From: Heterobasidion occidentale
Taxonomy: Eukaryota; Basidiomycota; Agaricomycetes; Russulales; Bondarzewiaceae
Direction: 5' to 3'
DNA length: 64,000 nucleotides
Assembly (NCBI GenBank): GCA_039111635.1
Contig: JBCAQO010000003.1
Coordinates: 1,364,001 to 1,428,000 of the forward strand
The notes beneath the pieces were generated by a model. The model was not told the DNA's origin and did not search any database. It was given only the letters and a program-made list of their open reading frames with translations. Below are positions 22,901-35,354 of this stretch, piece after piece. Position numbers and translations under genes: made by a program. Position 1 is the stretch's first letter, and every line of letters starts with the position of its first letter.

Positions 22901-23878
22901 ACAGCCGTCAGGGCGATGCCTGAATGGTGATAGACTATGACGCACTTTTCTGAACAAGCGCCGACCACCACCACCTCGGAAATAGATGTAGACGTTATGG
23001 TCTTCACCACTCACAGGTTTCTCGACGAACGGCTTTTCCATAACCTTGCCGTCGATAATAATGGCGTCGCCATCGTCGCGCAAAGTAACTTCAGGTGTGA
23101 CTCGGAATCCACCCAAGACAATACCGAGCTTCTTCTTCATGTGCACCTTGAGCTCCTCGTCGACCTTCGGACCTCCATCTCTAGATACTTCTAAACGTTT
23201 CGGGGTAGGCACTTGGAGGTTATCGAGCACGCTCCCGACAAGGCGGCGGTCCCACAGGAGGGCCTGCGGTACAAGCTCGTTGACGCAAAGGGGGTTTCGC
23301 AGTCTAACATAGGAAATAGCTTTGTCTAGTGGAAAATCGGTGGAAAAAAACGATATCAGAACATCACATCTAGGCCAGCTCTCGACGTCTGATATTTTCG
23401 TTTCTAAGCATGCTTTTCTAACATGGTGACGATGATTCGCACCTTCGTCGAGTATGACCTTATCGCCAAACACTTTGACTTCTATGCCACCCCGCAATCG
23501 CTCGACCAGTCTCGTCAAAATCTCTCTCATGGGCTTCGATCGAGCTTTGACGTCCATCGCACATATTCCCAAGATTATAGGAGGCTTGGTTGCATCAGGA
23601 AGATACAGAAGGTCCGAGTGAGAGCCGGTTGGGGATGGAGTAGAGGATCGCGTTGTGATTCTAGAGCTCGAACGAGGTGAATGCTTCTCTGGAGTGTGAA
23701 TGAGAGAGAATCGAGATGGCCTATCCCAGTGCATGGTCTCAATGCCGTGTGTTTTTTCTGTTGTGGTCGTTTCAATTCGTGAAGGTCGCGGTAGCAAGCG
23801 TGAACCGTCGGAACAAGAAAAGCCGGCCCCATAAGTCTCGTGATCGATGAATGAGAGGCCCCCGACTGTTCCTGACAT
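19972..23878 (-). CDS. VIP1: Vip1/Asp1-type inositol pyrophosphate kinase/phosphatase
   Basis: Bifunctional PPIP5K: an N-terminal ATP-grasp kinase makes 1-InsP7/InsP8, and a C-terminal histidine-acid-phosphatase-like domain reverses this. From ATG 23878 a Ser-rich leader precedes [20 protein letters not shown], then [20 protein letters not shown] and [18 protein letters not shown]. Further kinase motifs are [35 protein letters not shown] and [17 protein letters not shown]. The phosphatase signature [13 protein letters not shown] is present, followed by [17 protein letters not shown] and [19 protein letters not shown]. The stop is after SSKDYP. Frame changes without splice sites lie at about 20842 (GG, one base short) and at the T4 run 21561-21564 (one base extra). 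It shares a 229-base divergent promoter with the copper ATPase. Confidence 0.92.
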
Positions 23879-24009
23879 CGGTGATCAGACGTGACAAGAG
23901 GTGACAGAGGTCCGCGCGCGAATTTGCCTCTGAGTCAGGGACATGAGGCATTTGTGCCCGGGCTGACGTCATCCAAAGTGAGGCATTTTTTGGACCGCGA
24001 CGGTTGCTG

Positions 24010-24016
24010 TATAAAA
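24010..24016 (+). promoter_or_regulatory. TATA box of the copper ATPase
   Basis: TATAAAA lies 98 bases before the ATG at 24108, within the short divergent region shared with the Vip1 gene. Confidence 0.5.
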
Positions 24017-24107
24017 CACTGACTGATCCTTCTCCTTGGATCGCCCGACTTCTGCCCGCACACCCTATTACAGAATACGTACCGCTCACTCTTCCCTATA
24101 AATACCA

Positions 24108-27100
24108 ATGCCACGTCGCAAATTCCACGACTCCCTCATGGCGCCAGTCAACCAGGGCGGCCTCGTAACCACCATCCTCATCTCCAACCTCCATTGTAGC
24201 AGGTGCGATGAGAACTTATGTCTCTGAGATTTACTGGCACTCACCTGTACCCGTGGTAGTTGTGTCCATACCATCGACGAAACGCTCAAAGCGCTCTCGC
24301 CACCCCCGACAGACATATGCGTCTCAATCGTCTCGCAGTCGGTCACAGTCAACCATTCGAAAGACTTGTCTCCGGAAGCTATCAAGGGCGCTATCGAGGA
24401 TGCAGGCTTTGATATCGCTACCACTCCCATCGCAGGTCCTTCGTGCCAGCCCGACGAGTTCCTCAGCGCAGCCTCATTCTTGACCGGTAAGAGGAGGAGA
24501 CATGTTGATCAGTGCTCGATGTGCCAGCAGCAGGTTGGTGGACGGGCTATCGTCGGCGAGGAGGCCACTCTCGCGGATCATCTTACCCCCAATGATAAAC
24601 TTGGAGGCAACCCCGGCGGCGATTCACGTACTCGTGTCGCAACCAAGGGTCAATATCAGCTCACGCTGTCTGTCGGGGGAATGACTTGTGCCTCTTGCAC
24701 TGGCACCATCACAAACGCGCTTTCCGAGCTTCCGGGTGTCTCGGACGTCATCGTATCCCTTCTTGGTAACTCAGCGACCGCGGTACTGGACCGGCAAGAT
24801 CTCGCGGGAAAGGTGGCGGAGACCGTGGAAGACATCGGGTACGAGGCCGACATCATCAGCGTCGAGGAAATTCGCGTGAAGGTGCAACCGAAAGACAATG
24901 GTCCTTACCAGCTTTCGCTCTCTATTGGCGGTATGACATGCGCTTCTTGTTCTTCGACCCTTACTCGCCTCGTTTCGGAAATCCAAGACGTTTCGGATGT
25001 TGCCATCAATCTCCTCGGAAATTCGGGCTCGGCCATCATTCAACACAAGAAACTGGCAGACAAGATCGTAGAAGTCATAGGAGACGCTGGCTATGAAGCA
25101 ACCGTGATGAGTCTGCTGCCAGTCAATACATTGTCTGAAGAAGATGGCGCATTTCGGACCCTCTCGCTTCAAGTCGAGGGAATGTTCTGCGAGTAAGTGG
25201 TGAATGTTCCATCCGAGTAGAATTACGGCTCACCTTGATCGAATTGCAGGCACTGCCCAGAGAAGATCATGGCTGCGCTCGGGCGATTCGGCTCGGCCGT
25301 CACGATTGACAAACCTTTGACTGATCACCTAGATCCTATACTGCGTCTGACATATCTTCCGTTACCACCATCATTCACTGTCCGTACCATCGTTGACGCC
25401 ATCGCGTCCACCAAGTCACCTCCCTTCAATGTGACCATTTACAAACCTCCGTCGCTCGAAGATCGTGCGCGCAGTATGCAGCAGCGCGAACAGCGTCATC
25501 TGTTGTTCCAACTGGGTTTTCAGTGATTGTGGCTATACCGACGTTTATCATTGGGATCGTATACATGAGCCTCGTTCCGAAGAGCGACCATGGGCGGATG
25601 TTTCTCATGGAACCCATGTGGGCTGGGAACGCGTCTAGAATCGAATGGGCGCTGTTCTTCCTAGCCACACCTGTCATGTTCTACAGTGCGGGCACGTTTC
25701 ACCGCAGGAGCCTGAAGGAGATCAGAGCGCTGTGGAGAAGAGGCAGCCGGACGCCCATTTGGAAGCGGTTTGTGCGTTTCGGGAGTATGAACCTTTTGGC
25801 AAGTCACGTTACCTTGAACATGTATCTGATCATCATTAATTCTTGTCCTGACTTTTATTGGCGATCAGGTATCGTCTGGCGTCTCCGTTGCATATTTTTC
25901 TTCCATTGCGTTGCTAGCCTTAGCTGCCTCGGCTCCGCCATCAAATGACGGCAATGGCGATACTACCACGTACTTTGACTCGGTCGTGTTGCTCACCATG
26001 TTTTTGTTGATTGGTGAGAAGTTTTTCACGTATAGAAATTCACAGGTCATTAACATAAATATTTTTAGGACGATACCTGGAGGCTTACAGTAAGGGCCGC
26101 ACTGCTGATGCCATCACGAGTTTAGGCAACCTCCGACCTGTCGATGCGCACCTCCTCGTCCCATACTCGGAGTCCGAGTCACCAAAAGCTTTCCGCGACG
26201 CTAACGAAGACATCGAGAAGGGTGATCCTGTATCTGAGACAGAGTCATACCTTGGGAAGCCTGGATTTAGGGTGCAGAGAATTGGGGTCGACTTTTTGGA
26301 AGTTGGCGACGTTGTCCGCGTACAGAACGGATCTACCCCACCCGCAGATGGGGTGATCGTTTCCGGTGAAAGTACTTTCAATGAAAGTTCATTGACGGGA
26401 GAGTCCAGGCCAGTCAAGAAAACGCTGGGTGATCAAGTGTTCCTCGGAACCATCAACAATGCGCAGGTCGTAGATGTACGGATAGACGCCATTGGAGGCG
26501 AGACTATGTGAGCCATCTTCGGTTCCAAGATCTTACGTCTGCTATGATGTTAAATTTGGTTCAATCTTTCAGGCTGAGCCACGTCGTTCGTGTCGTGCGA
26601 GATGGCCAGACCAAGCGTGCTCCGATCGAGAGACTTGCAGATATCTTGACTGGCTATTTTGTTCCGACGGTTACCCTGTTGGCGATTTCCACTTGGATCA
26701 TCTGGTTGAGTCTCGGATTGAGTGGGGTGCTTCCTCGGGATTATCTGGACAAAGACATAGGAGGATGGCGTGAGTTTTCCGTCACAAACTTGATCAAATC
26801 GAGCTTCCATTAAATGTTCTTGATAGCTGTGTGGTCTTTAGAGTTTGCGATCGCGGTGTTCGTCGTGGCGTGCCCTTGCGGTATTGGCCTGGCGGCGCCC
26901 ACCGCCCTGCTTGTAGGATCAGGCCTGGCAGCCAAGTTTGGTATCTTGGCTCGTGGTGGCGGCGAGGCATTCCAGGAGGCTGCTCAGCTCGATGCTATCG
27001 TTTTTGACAAGACGGGCACGCTCACCCAAGGAGGCGAGCCTCGCGTGACTAATGCCGAGGTCATGCCCGATGAAGTCTCCTTCCCGAGGGACGTTATTCT

Positions 27101-28346
27101 TGGGATTGCAGCCGAGGTAGAATCTACAAGCACACATCCGCTTGCAATAGCCATGCAGCAGTACTGTGACCAGAATGGAGCGGCACACGCCTCCGGAGAT
27201 GCCTTCCAGGAGACCCCAGGACGTGGCCTACAGGCGCATTTCGAATCCCGAAAGTGTACTGCCGTCATTGGGAACGAGAAGTGGATGGAGGAGCACGGAG
27301 TCGTCCTCCGAGAGGAGACAGCGGTCCGCCTCGAGACTTGGAAGTCAGAAGGCAAGAGTGTCGTCCTCTTAGCCCTCCGGAACGATCCTGTAGATACGGC
27401 ATTGGACCGACCGCAGTTTATCCTGGCTGCGGTCTTTGCCATTTCAGACGCCCTTCGTCCGAATGCTGGGGCTGTTATTGCCCAATTGCAAGCGCAAGGT
27501 CTCGCCACCTGGATGATATCCGGAGATAACCCGACGACTGCAAAGGCTGTCGCGAAGCTGGTGGGCATTCCGGAAGCGAATGTGATAGCAGGCGTCCTTC
27601 CGCATGAGAAGGTACTAGTACAAAACAAGTATGGTAGGGTCGAACTCGTGCTTACCTTCTTTCCCCGCAGGCGCAAAGAGTTCAGTGGCTTCAACAGAAT
27701 GGTACGAAGAAACAGGCGTCTAAATGGTTCGGCACGTTCAGAAAGAGATTGAATGAACGATGCGTAGTTGCCATGGTTGGAGACGGAATTAACGACGCTC
27801 CGGTCAGTGTATTTGTGGTTCAGCCATGAAAAGGTTTTCTGACCAAACATAGGCCCTTGCCTCAGCGGACGTTGCGATTGCTATCGGGTCTGGAAGTGAG
27901 TACCAGGGGTCAACGACATTTGCGCTAAATTGACGTCGTATCTGTTTCCAGGCGATGTCGCTTTATCCAGCGCCTCTTTCATCCTTGTGTCTTCAGATCT
28001 TTCCAGTATCCTCACGCTCGTAGACCTGTCACGTACAATTTTTAGACGCGTCAAATTCAACTTCGTAAGCACTTTTTTTTTCTTATCTTGAAGAGGAACT
28101 CACCTTTCGCACGCCAGATGTGGGCCTGCCTGTATAACATGGCGGCTCTGCCGATTGCTGCTGGTGTTATATACCCCGCTGGACATGCTAGATTGGATCC
28201 AGTGTGGGGCTCGCTCGCTATGGCTTTGTCGTAAGCCAATTTCATCACCTAAACTAATCCAATCAGTTGGCTGAATTTTCGACAGATCTGTCTCTGTTGT
28301 CTGCAGTTCTCTCGCGCTGCGATTGTACAAACCACCTAAGGCGTAG
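24108..28346 (+). CDS. Copper-transporting P1B-type ATPase (CrpA/CRP1-like)
   Basis: Cu(I)/Ag(I)-exporting P-type ATPase. Metal-binding CxxC motifs occur as LHCSSC, two GMTCASC and GMFCEHC, plus an extra CSMC. Catalytic motifs follow in order: TFNESSLTGESRPVKK, the membrane motif CPCGIGLAAPTALLVG, phosphorylation site DKTGTLTQGG, TSTHPLAIAM (HP), SGDNPTTAKAVAK, and MVGDGINDAP. The last helices are MWACLYNMAALPIAAGVIYP, ending LRLYKPPKA. The CPCGIGLAAPTA form, rather than CPCALGLATPTA, recalls fungal CrpA/CRP1 copper-detoxification pumps rather than Ccc2. At least ten introns are visible; one at 25799-25868 is GC-AG. A frame break at GGG 25514-25516 is repaired by one G, giving FQLGFSVIVAIPTF. 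It ends 143 bases from the convergent GCP3 gene. Confidence 0.93.
25799..25868 (+). other. GC-AG intron in the copper ATPase
   Basis: The donor is GCAAGT and the acceptor GATCAG. Splicing joins SMNLL to VSSGVSVAYFSSIALLALAA in phase 0, restoring the expected helix. No GT donor nearby gives an equivalent protein. Confidence 0.8.
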
Positions 28347-28489
28347 ACAACATTGGTCACCTTCCTTCGTATCGATAGAACGCATCATTACAAGTCTATC
28401 AGACACTAGACGAATCTTCAGCTATCATCGATTTGTTACGCTTTCCTGTGTTGATGTATTTCACGAACTTGCAATGGATAAGGATATGC

Positions 28490-31400
28490 TCACGATCTCT
28501 GTGATATTGGTTGTTCTTTCCTGGACTTGTAAAAGTCCGAAAAGGACAGTCTGATACCGAGGAAACGACAATCAAGGTCCGCATGGCTTTGCAAGCCGTG
28601 GACGATCCCCTGCACCTTCTCCGAAAACGAGCTGCCATATTCCCTGACTTGCTGTAGAATGCGATGCAATTCGTCAGAAGACTCTCCCGTGCGATGCCTT
28701 TCTCTTCCTGTATAAACGCCCTGCAGGTATTCATCAGTGCGTAAAATCAAAGCCCAGCGTACGAAGAAAACTCACTCGTTTGGCGTCGTGTTCGCTGTCC
28801 CTCCGCGCTGACTCCGTGAGACAATAATTGTAGAAAATATCCTGCTCGAAATGAAGAAAAAACACATTTCGAGTTATGTCGACTGCTTACCGTTGCGTCA
28901 CGAAACTGTAAGATGGTTGTGAACGTATCGCGTACTTGAGCGAGGATGACTTCCTATGCAAGTTAAAGTCAACGTGGTGAGATTTGACGTTCCAAAAAGA
29001 CGCTTACTTCTCTACCAGCTTTCGGACTAAGCAGCAAAATCTTTTTGACCATCTTGTCAAGGTATGACCGATGGGCCTCGATCAACGCATCTAGGTCGCC
29101 TTCTTTGTCGTGAATGAAATCGACCAGGCCCTTCCATGAGATCTCGATAACTTCCAGTTGACAATATGATTCCATTTCCCGTATGAAGTGAATCATTTCG
29201 GCCATAAAGATTCTGATTCGATGCCATTCCTTTTCCAATTCTACGAACCAATAAGTGTGTATACAGAAGGGATGGAACAAATGTAGCCCACCGGGTATGT
29301 GAATGAATGTCTTCGTCCCGATCGCAAATCTCATCCAACCTTTCGTCAATGTACTTTCGATGCGTTTCATCTTCCAGAGGTGATTGAACAGTTTCAGATA
29401 TTTGACCATGGTGTCCGGATGGAGTACGGTATCAAGCGGGGGGTCTACTTTATACTCCAGTGTGAAGACATCCCATCCTATCTCCCCGTGAGTATACTCT
29501 AACATACGAGCATCGAGACGGCGGAGAACATCTGGAGGATCGTTCTGGGCATTGGATGAACGAATAGCAGTCTCCAAAGTAGCGGTCAGATTATGCCGGT
29601 ACAACGTATTCGCTGGTCGTGAGAGATTGGGTCTTAGGTGGGATACATTATTAGCAAGTAGCGCCATATCGAGAAAACATACCCTAGGGCGTCCATCAGT
29701 TGATCGGCAAAGTCCCCATGACCAAGGAACAGATAGTTCTTCAATGCTCGAAGATGGTCCAACAGCCGGAATTTCTCGAAGAATATGTCGAAAAGGCGTT
29801 GGCTGGCAATACGATATGCAGCGTCAATAGAACGTTCCAACCCGGAAATATCACTGTATTGCAATGCTTCGTCGTATGAGCAGAAGCAGTGCAGCGAGGA
29901 ATCGTTCGAAGGACTCACTACCGCTCGAATTACCCAATTTCTCCCGTGTAGCCACCCAATCGATGTCGTGGCAGCTATACCGGATGAAATTCAAGCTTTT
30001 TCCAGTGGAGAAGATCTGTCGACAGTAACTGAGTTAGGCACAAGAACTCTCTACAATCAAGCCTACCTTCCTGCCAAATCCCTCTCCAACGAAGGCAGGC
30101 AACATCTCCTTGCGGAATCGATGCTTAGCTTCCCATAGTCGTAGGCCGCTTTCCCTCTCTCCAGAAATGTCTTCGTTATCACCGCCCAATCCGCCAAAGC
30201 CACCATCACCGGAAAGCTGACCGAACCCATCTGATAGTGCAGATGGATATACGTACTGTAGATGGGCTAGTTCTGGGTCTACAGTGACGAAGAACTCCGA
30301 GTACGGATCATACAGTTCACCAGAAAACAGCCATTTCTGCAATGTGCTGAAGAAAGGTTTGGAAACCTATCCGAAAAATTATGATCAACTCCTAGTGCTC
30401 GATGGGATAATCGGTTACACACCTCCTCCAAAAGTTGATCAGTAAAATGTCGAACAAACGGATCTCCGTTTTCTGTGTAACTGTGAATCAGGTTTACGAG
30501 AGCGCCGCCATGTGTATCTGTAACAGCAAGGTCAGATCAGGACGTATCAATCAATTCAATCGCTCACCTCGTGCTGCTTCAACACACACACTCATCATAC
30601 GCATTCTCAGCCGCCAGTCATTGACCCATACGTCTAGACGCTTCAAAGTCAGACCGCTCTCTTCTGCACGGGGATTTAGTTCATCGGCAACCTTCGTTCT
30701 CGAAGCCTTGTCGTTCGGGGTCGACACCTTCGACGACATCGCCATTTGGGATTCAAGAACGGCGATGAGGCGGTAATATTCCGTCAGTTGTGAATGGAGA
30801 TGATGGCAGAGACTCTGTTCTATCATTCCAACGCCGGGTTTTCCTTCGCGATCTCGCACAAAGCCGTCCACCAGTGTATACAGATGCCCGACCTCGGACA
30901 GCCTGTGTATGAGGCCTTTGGTAGGCGCGGATATAATGTATCGCTGAATAGAAGCACTGAGGGTCATGATGTAGATATATATATCGGCAAGAACACTTAC
31001 AGGTTCATCGACAAAAATAAGTTTCATTTTCTTTGCATCATTATTCTCAGAGAATCGAATGTATTTGCCTGAAATTCCCTGCAAGAGGTAGAGGGTATCG
31101 CGTAAAAGAAGTTCTTCTGCAATGTGGGGTCTGCCTGACCGTGGGGTGTGTAAGCAGGGTCTCTATATTTTGCGTGAAGGAACGCACCAGTCTTGGCTCT
31201 GTGCTCTCGCAGTAGTTCCGCTTTCGACTTCCCCTTCGGTATCCGAGGACTCAGAGGTATGTCTGCAGGTGTTGGTGAAGGAGTCACGCGCGAGGGTGGT
31301 GGTGGGGCAAGAGAGGGTAAGAACGATGATTTGATTGTCGATGTTTGGGAAGATGACGAGAGGGTATGAAGGAAGAGTAGAGAAGCATGTTTTCGATTCA

Positions 31401-31834
31401 GAACTGGCTGTTTCCGCGCCTTAGATCTGCTATGAGCACGAGCGTTATCCGACGTACCTGTTCAAGAAGACGAGCTAAGAGATTTGTAAACTGCAATGAG
31501 GGTACACCGTCAGGGCGGGTCTGAAGGACTATACACGAAATGATCAGTCGATAGTGAGGCCAAGAAAGGAGTGACAGACGATTGCGCTTCATGAGCTCTG
31601 CAAGATGACCAATATCCGTCTCTCTAGATTGACCAATGTGACTAGAATGGAAGAGTAAGTCGATATCCGACTCACACAAGACCAGTGGCCGATCTGCGGT
31701 GCATCGCAGGCAACGCACCTGTTCAAGATATCCTCACAGTGGGAAACCAGTTCTCTCGCCAACGAATCATTCTGTCTCGCTTGGGGAACCAACGACCAAA
31801 CAAGGGATTCTATGGAAGGGGTGGTTGGAGGCAT
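28490..31834 (-). CDS. SPC98: Gamma-tubulin complex component 3 (Spc98/Alp6/GCP3)
   Basis: Microtubule-nucleation protein at the spindle pole body. From ATG 31834 (MPPTTPSIESLVW) the N-terminal part contains RETDIGHLAELMKRNRLSLL, then a Pro/Ser linker (TPSPTPADIPLSPR). The GRIP1 domain includes MIEQSLCHHLHSQLTEYYRL, LTLKRLDVWVNDWRLRMRMM, LVNLIHSYTENGDPFVRHF and LFSGELYDPYSEFFVTVDPE. GRIP2 includes LRALKNYLFLGHGDFADQLM, LRRLDARMLEYTHGEIGWDV and MVKYLKLFNHLWKMKRIE. The end CRFLGIRLSFSDFYKSRKEQ matches the GCP3 C-terminus better than GCP2, as does RRLDARMLE. Many short introns occur. A palindromic double MCB element lies about 60 bases upstream, suggesting G1/S-regulated transcription. Confidence 0.9.
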
Positions 31835-32414
31835 ATTGGTTCTGCTAGTCAAGTGCTCATGGATATCAGTGATGAGCACAGTACTCGACTGGACGCGTCG
31901 ACGCGTCGAAATGGAATGTTCCCACGCCTGCGTTGTGCCGTGGTGGCCGGGGTCCACTGATCCTGTTGATTTTGCATCCCCCGAGGAAGCGTCGGCGTCG
32001 GGCCAATGTCAATTCCGGAACACTATCACTTTCGCCAGGTGGTCACGGTTATTGAAGGAGGTATGTTGCCCAACTCTGTCTTCGGATCCAATTAGAGTGA
32101 TATATTCGGCGATTGAGGCTGATTGAGGCGTTGACAGGAAGCTATCTCCGGCCGGCTCGTCAAGAAATGTAGTTCCGCGGACAATTGGAGCTTCCCACAG
32201 ATGTGATTCCTGTTGAGTTGAGGTCATGAGTGCAGCGCCGGTGGTCACTGGATACAGCCGGGAGAAACCGATGTTAGCTACTTTGGCATTGCGAATGCCG
32301 TCCGAATGCCTCAAAAGGGGGTTGATAGCACATCATGTGAAGCCTATCCGCCAGCCCTCTTCCTCCGGCAGTCTGCTACTACTCGCACAAGTACTCTCAG
32401 TCTGCCTGGAATAA
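31835..32414. other. Divergent intergenic region (GCP3 / acyl-CoA synthetase)
   Basis: A 580-base promoter region between divergently transcribed genes. It contains the double MCB palindrome at 31893-31906; no gene is seen. Confidence 0.5.
31893..31906. promoter_or_regulatory. Palindromic double MCB (ACGCGT) site
   Basis: ACGCGTCGACGCGT is a perfect 14-base palindrome containing two MluI cell-cycle boxes, ending 59 bases from the GCP3 ATG. In yeasts MBF binds ACGCGT to drive G1/S genes. Confidence 0.55.
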
Positions 32415-34982
32415 ATGTCCTGGATCCCAAAGCGCACTTTACAGGAAGGTGATGGTCCGAGTGTTGCCATGCGAGTCTCCTATTGACTCCCTACACCGTC
32501 ACACAGCGGAGGCCATTCTCTGTGGGCCGGGTCAGTTGCACGAGCTCGAGACACGCCTTGTCGATGGCCGGATACAGCGAGTATACAAAAACCTCTGGCC
32601 TTCTCTCCGCGACTTTTGGCTTTGGGTCGCCCAGGAATACAAACACAAGGCTTACGTTGTCTTCGAGAAGGACAGGGTCAGTTACGGAGCGGCCTTCGAA
32701 CGCTCAATTAAAGCGGCATCTGTATTTCGTCATGTATATGGCGTAAAGAAGGGGGACCGGGTCGTCATATGTTCGCGCAACATACCAGACTATCTTGTCG
32801 CGCTCTGGGCCTGTCAATTGATTGGTGCCGTCTCGGTTTTTGTGAACGCGTATGTCCGTGCATCTTTTGTCTCCTTTCCGTTCTGACAATTATCACAGTT
32901 GGCTTCCGGCAGAGCCGACGAAGCATTGTTTCATTAGCACTCGCTGTAAGCTGGTCATCCTGGACTCACCGCGAGCTGACTTGGTCGAGAGCTTCGCGGG
33001 AGAGATTGCAAGAGAGGCAGGGACATCTGGATTCCTTGTCTGGCAGCAATGGGAGGGGAAGGGCAAATGGGATGGCATGCAGATCTGGTCCAATGTCTTG
33101 GATTCCTATCAAGGAGAACTGAAAAGCGTGTTGGATGATCCTGGTCTTCTGCCAGAGGATCCCGCCACTATATCGTTCACTTCTGGGACGTGAGTGACCT
33201 TCATCAAGAAACTGACATGCCGCTAAACACCTTCATAGCACTGGATTGCCTAAGGGGGTCTTGAGCACGCACCGAATGTTCCTGACAAATGTCCTGAACG
33301 TTCTTGCGGGTCCCTTTCGTGCAATCCTCCGTCGTGGAGGATCCCTTCCTCAATTCCCGTTGCCTGACGGGCCACAGAAAGGAATACTTGTATCAGTACC
33401 CCTATTTCATGTTACAGGGCTCACAAGTTTAGCGGTATGCCCGGCTCATGCATGGCGCTTCATGGCAATCTCAAAAAATCCCTTAGCTTTTAGGGACTAT
33501 GACAGGCATGAAAGTCGTGTTCATGCGGAAATGGGATGCTGAAGAAGGTATGTAGTCTCGGAACAACATCCCACATATCCAATATTTACTCTCTGTAGGC
33601 GCCAGGTACGTCTATAGCACAATGCTTTCGGACAGAAATTAAGCGTTCCCATCACCTAGGTTGATCCGCGACGAACATGTCACCATTGCGGGAGGGTAAT
33701 TGCATCTTATTGCTCATCCCCTGACCTTTGCTTATTGCTTCCATGTCAAAGTGTCCCCTCCATGGTGGCTGATCTGAGTGAAACTTCTGCCGCTGGCCAA
33801 CCTCTCGAGTCACTGTTGTTTGGCGGAGCTTCTGCGCCTGATTGGCTTGCCAAACAGTCTCGCAAGGCCTTCCCCACGGCCACAATGTCGGTCTTTTTCT
33901 CGCAATTCCACTCAATTCGAGTCTGAAAATCAATGTTCACAGGACTCAAGGGTACGGTCTCACGGAAACTAACAGTGTTGCCGTTGGTTTCGCTGCAGAA
34001 GATTATCACATGCGACCCACGAGCGCGTATGCTGTTTCGACTATCTTAGAGTCGAGCTGAAACTCATCATGCGATAGGGGCCTTGCAATGCCTGTCAACG
34101 ACGTTTTGATTGTAAAGGACGACAAAGTTCTTCCCCCTGGAGAGCTTGGCGAGGTCTGGTTGTAAGTGTTTTGCCTCCCGACCGGTATAGTTGCTCAGTC
34201 TTGCCTTAGACGTGGTCCAAATATCATGAAGGAATACTATGGCGATCCTCGTAAGATGGATTCAACTCTGGGTGAGGGTATCAATGACGATTGGCGCTGA
34301 TAGGGGCAACCTCTTTGGCTATCACGAAGGATGGTTGGCTGCGGTCTGGCGACATCGGCTTCCTCGATCACGAAGGATTCCTGTATATCAGAGATCGAAG
34401 TGAGTCCCCTGGAAACCTCGTGGAAAATGTGCTCATAAATTTCACAGTCAAAGATCTTATCATTCGGGGAGGAGAGAATATTGTAAGATATTTTTGCAGC
34501 TAGACTCCCACGCAGTCCTCTTACCTTTCTCAGGACTCTGTCTCCGTTGAGAATGCTGTATCCGCAGACGATCGATTGTTGGAAGTGGCTGCAGTAGGTG
34601 TACCGGATCCGCGTTTGGGGGAACTAGTTTCCGTCGTAGCTTCTGTCAAGCCAGCGTATCAGGGCAAAGTTCGGGAACAAGAAGTCATAGATATTGCCAG
34701 CCAGAGGTGGGTTCCCCCTTTGTGCTTAACGTCGATCGTGTGACGAACCAGCTGTGTGATTCACAAAACAGACTTCCTCATTTTGCTGTCCCCGTTATGA
34801 TTTTCTTGCAAAACGAACGTCTCCGTGAGTCCTATGATGTGTTCACCTGCATTTGTCATCTCACGAACTACATAGCTCGCAATCCATCGGGCAAAATTCT
34901 CAAACGCGAACTGCGCGAACTTGCCAAGGAGGAGTGGTTGAAGAGAAATGGTAGGGCCCTAGACAGCAAGGCTAAATTATGA
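32415..34982 (+). CDS. AMP-forming acyl-CoA synthetase-like enzyme
   Basis: ANL-superfamily enzyme that adenylates a carboxylic acid and transfers it to CoA. The start [10 protein letters not shown] (32415) is preferred. It needs two single-base repairs, at TATTGAC (32481-32487) and GGG (32524-32526), to reach [20 protein letters not shown]. Motifs in order are the P-loop-like [18 protein letters not shown] (split by an intron), [51 protein letters not shown], and the catalytic-lysine region [13 protein letters not shown]. About ten short introns are visible. The C-terminus ALDSKAKL has no clear PTS1 peroxisomal signal. The substrate cannot be told; medium or long fatty acids and aromatic acids are all possible. 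No helix or signal peptide is seen. Confidence 0.88.
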
Positions 34983-35354
34983 TTTCAAGGATTTTTGACC
35001 TCATGAACTGTATGAGCCGCATCGTTGCATGTATACTGTCTGTTTACTCTTGAATTGTAATGGCTTGAAATTGTCGGGAACCACCGAACGAACGTATTGT
35101 TCGTAGCTTCATACCGTTCGGATGTGCGGCGACGGCGGCGCGGGGCCACTGGGCTGGAAGGCCCAAATTGGAAAGCAGTAGCGAAGCGCTCCAGAGTCCG
35201 AGAACTTTTGGATGTCATTCGCCAGTTTGTGCTCTACATCCTGTCTTTGCAGGCCACAACCTCGTTTGTTCGCCAGCCCTTTTTCTGTTCTGCTGAGGCG
35301 TCCTCGCGACGCTCTAACTCTTCGAACTTACGACATTTCACGACTTGAAACGAC
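34983..35354. other. Intergenic region
   Basis: Tandem spacer between the acyl-CoA synthetase and the IQGAP gene; nothing distinctive is seen. Confidence 0.5.
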
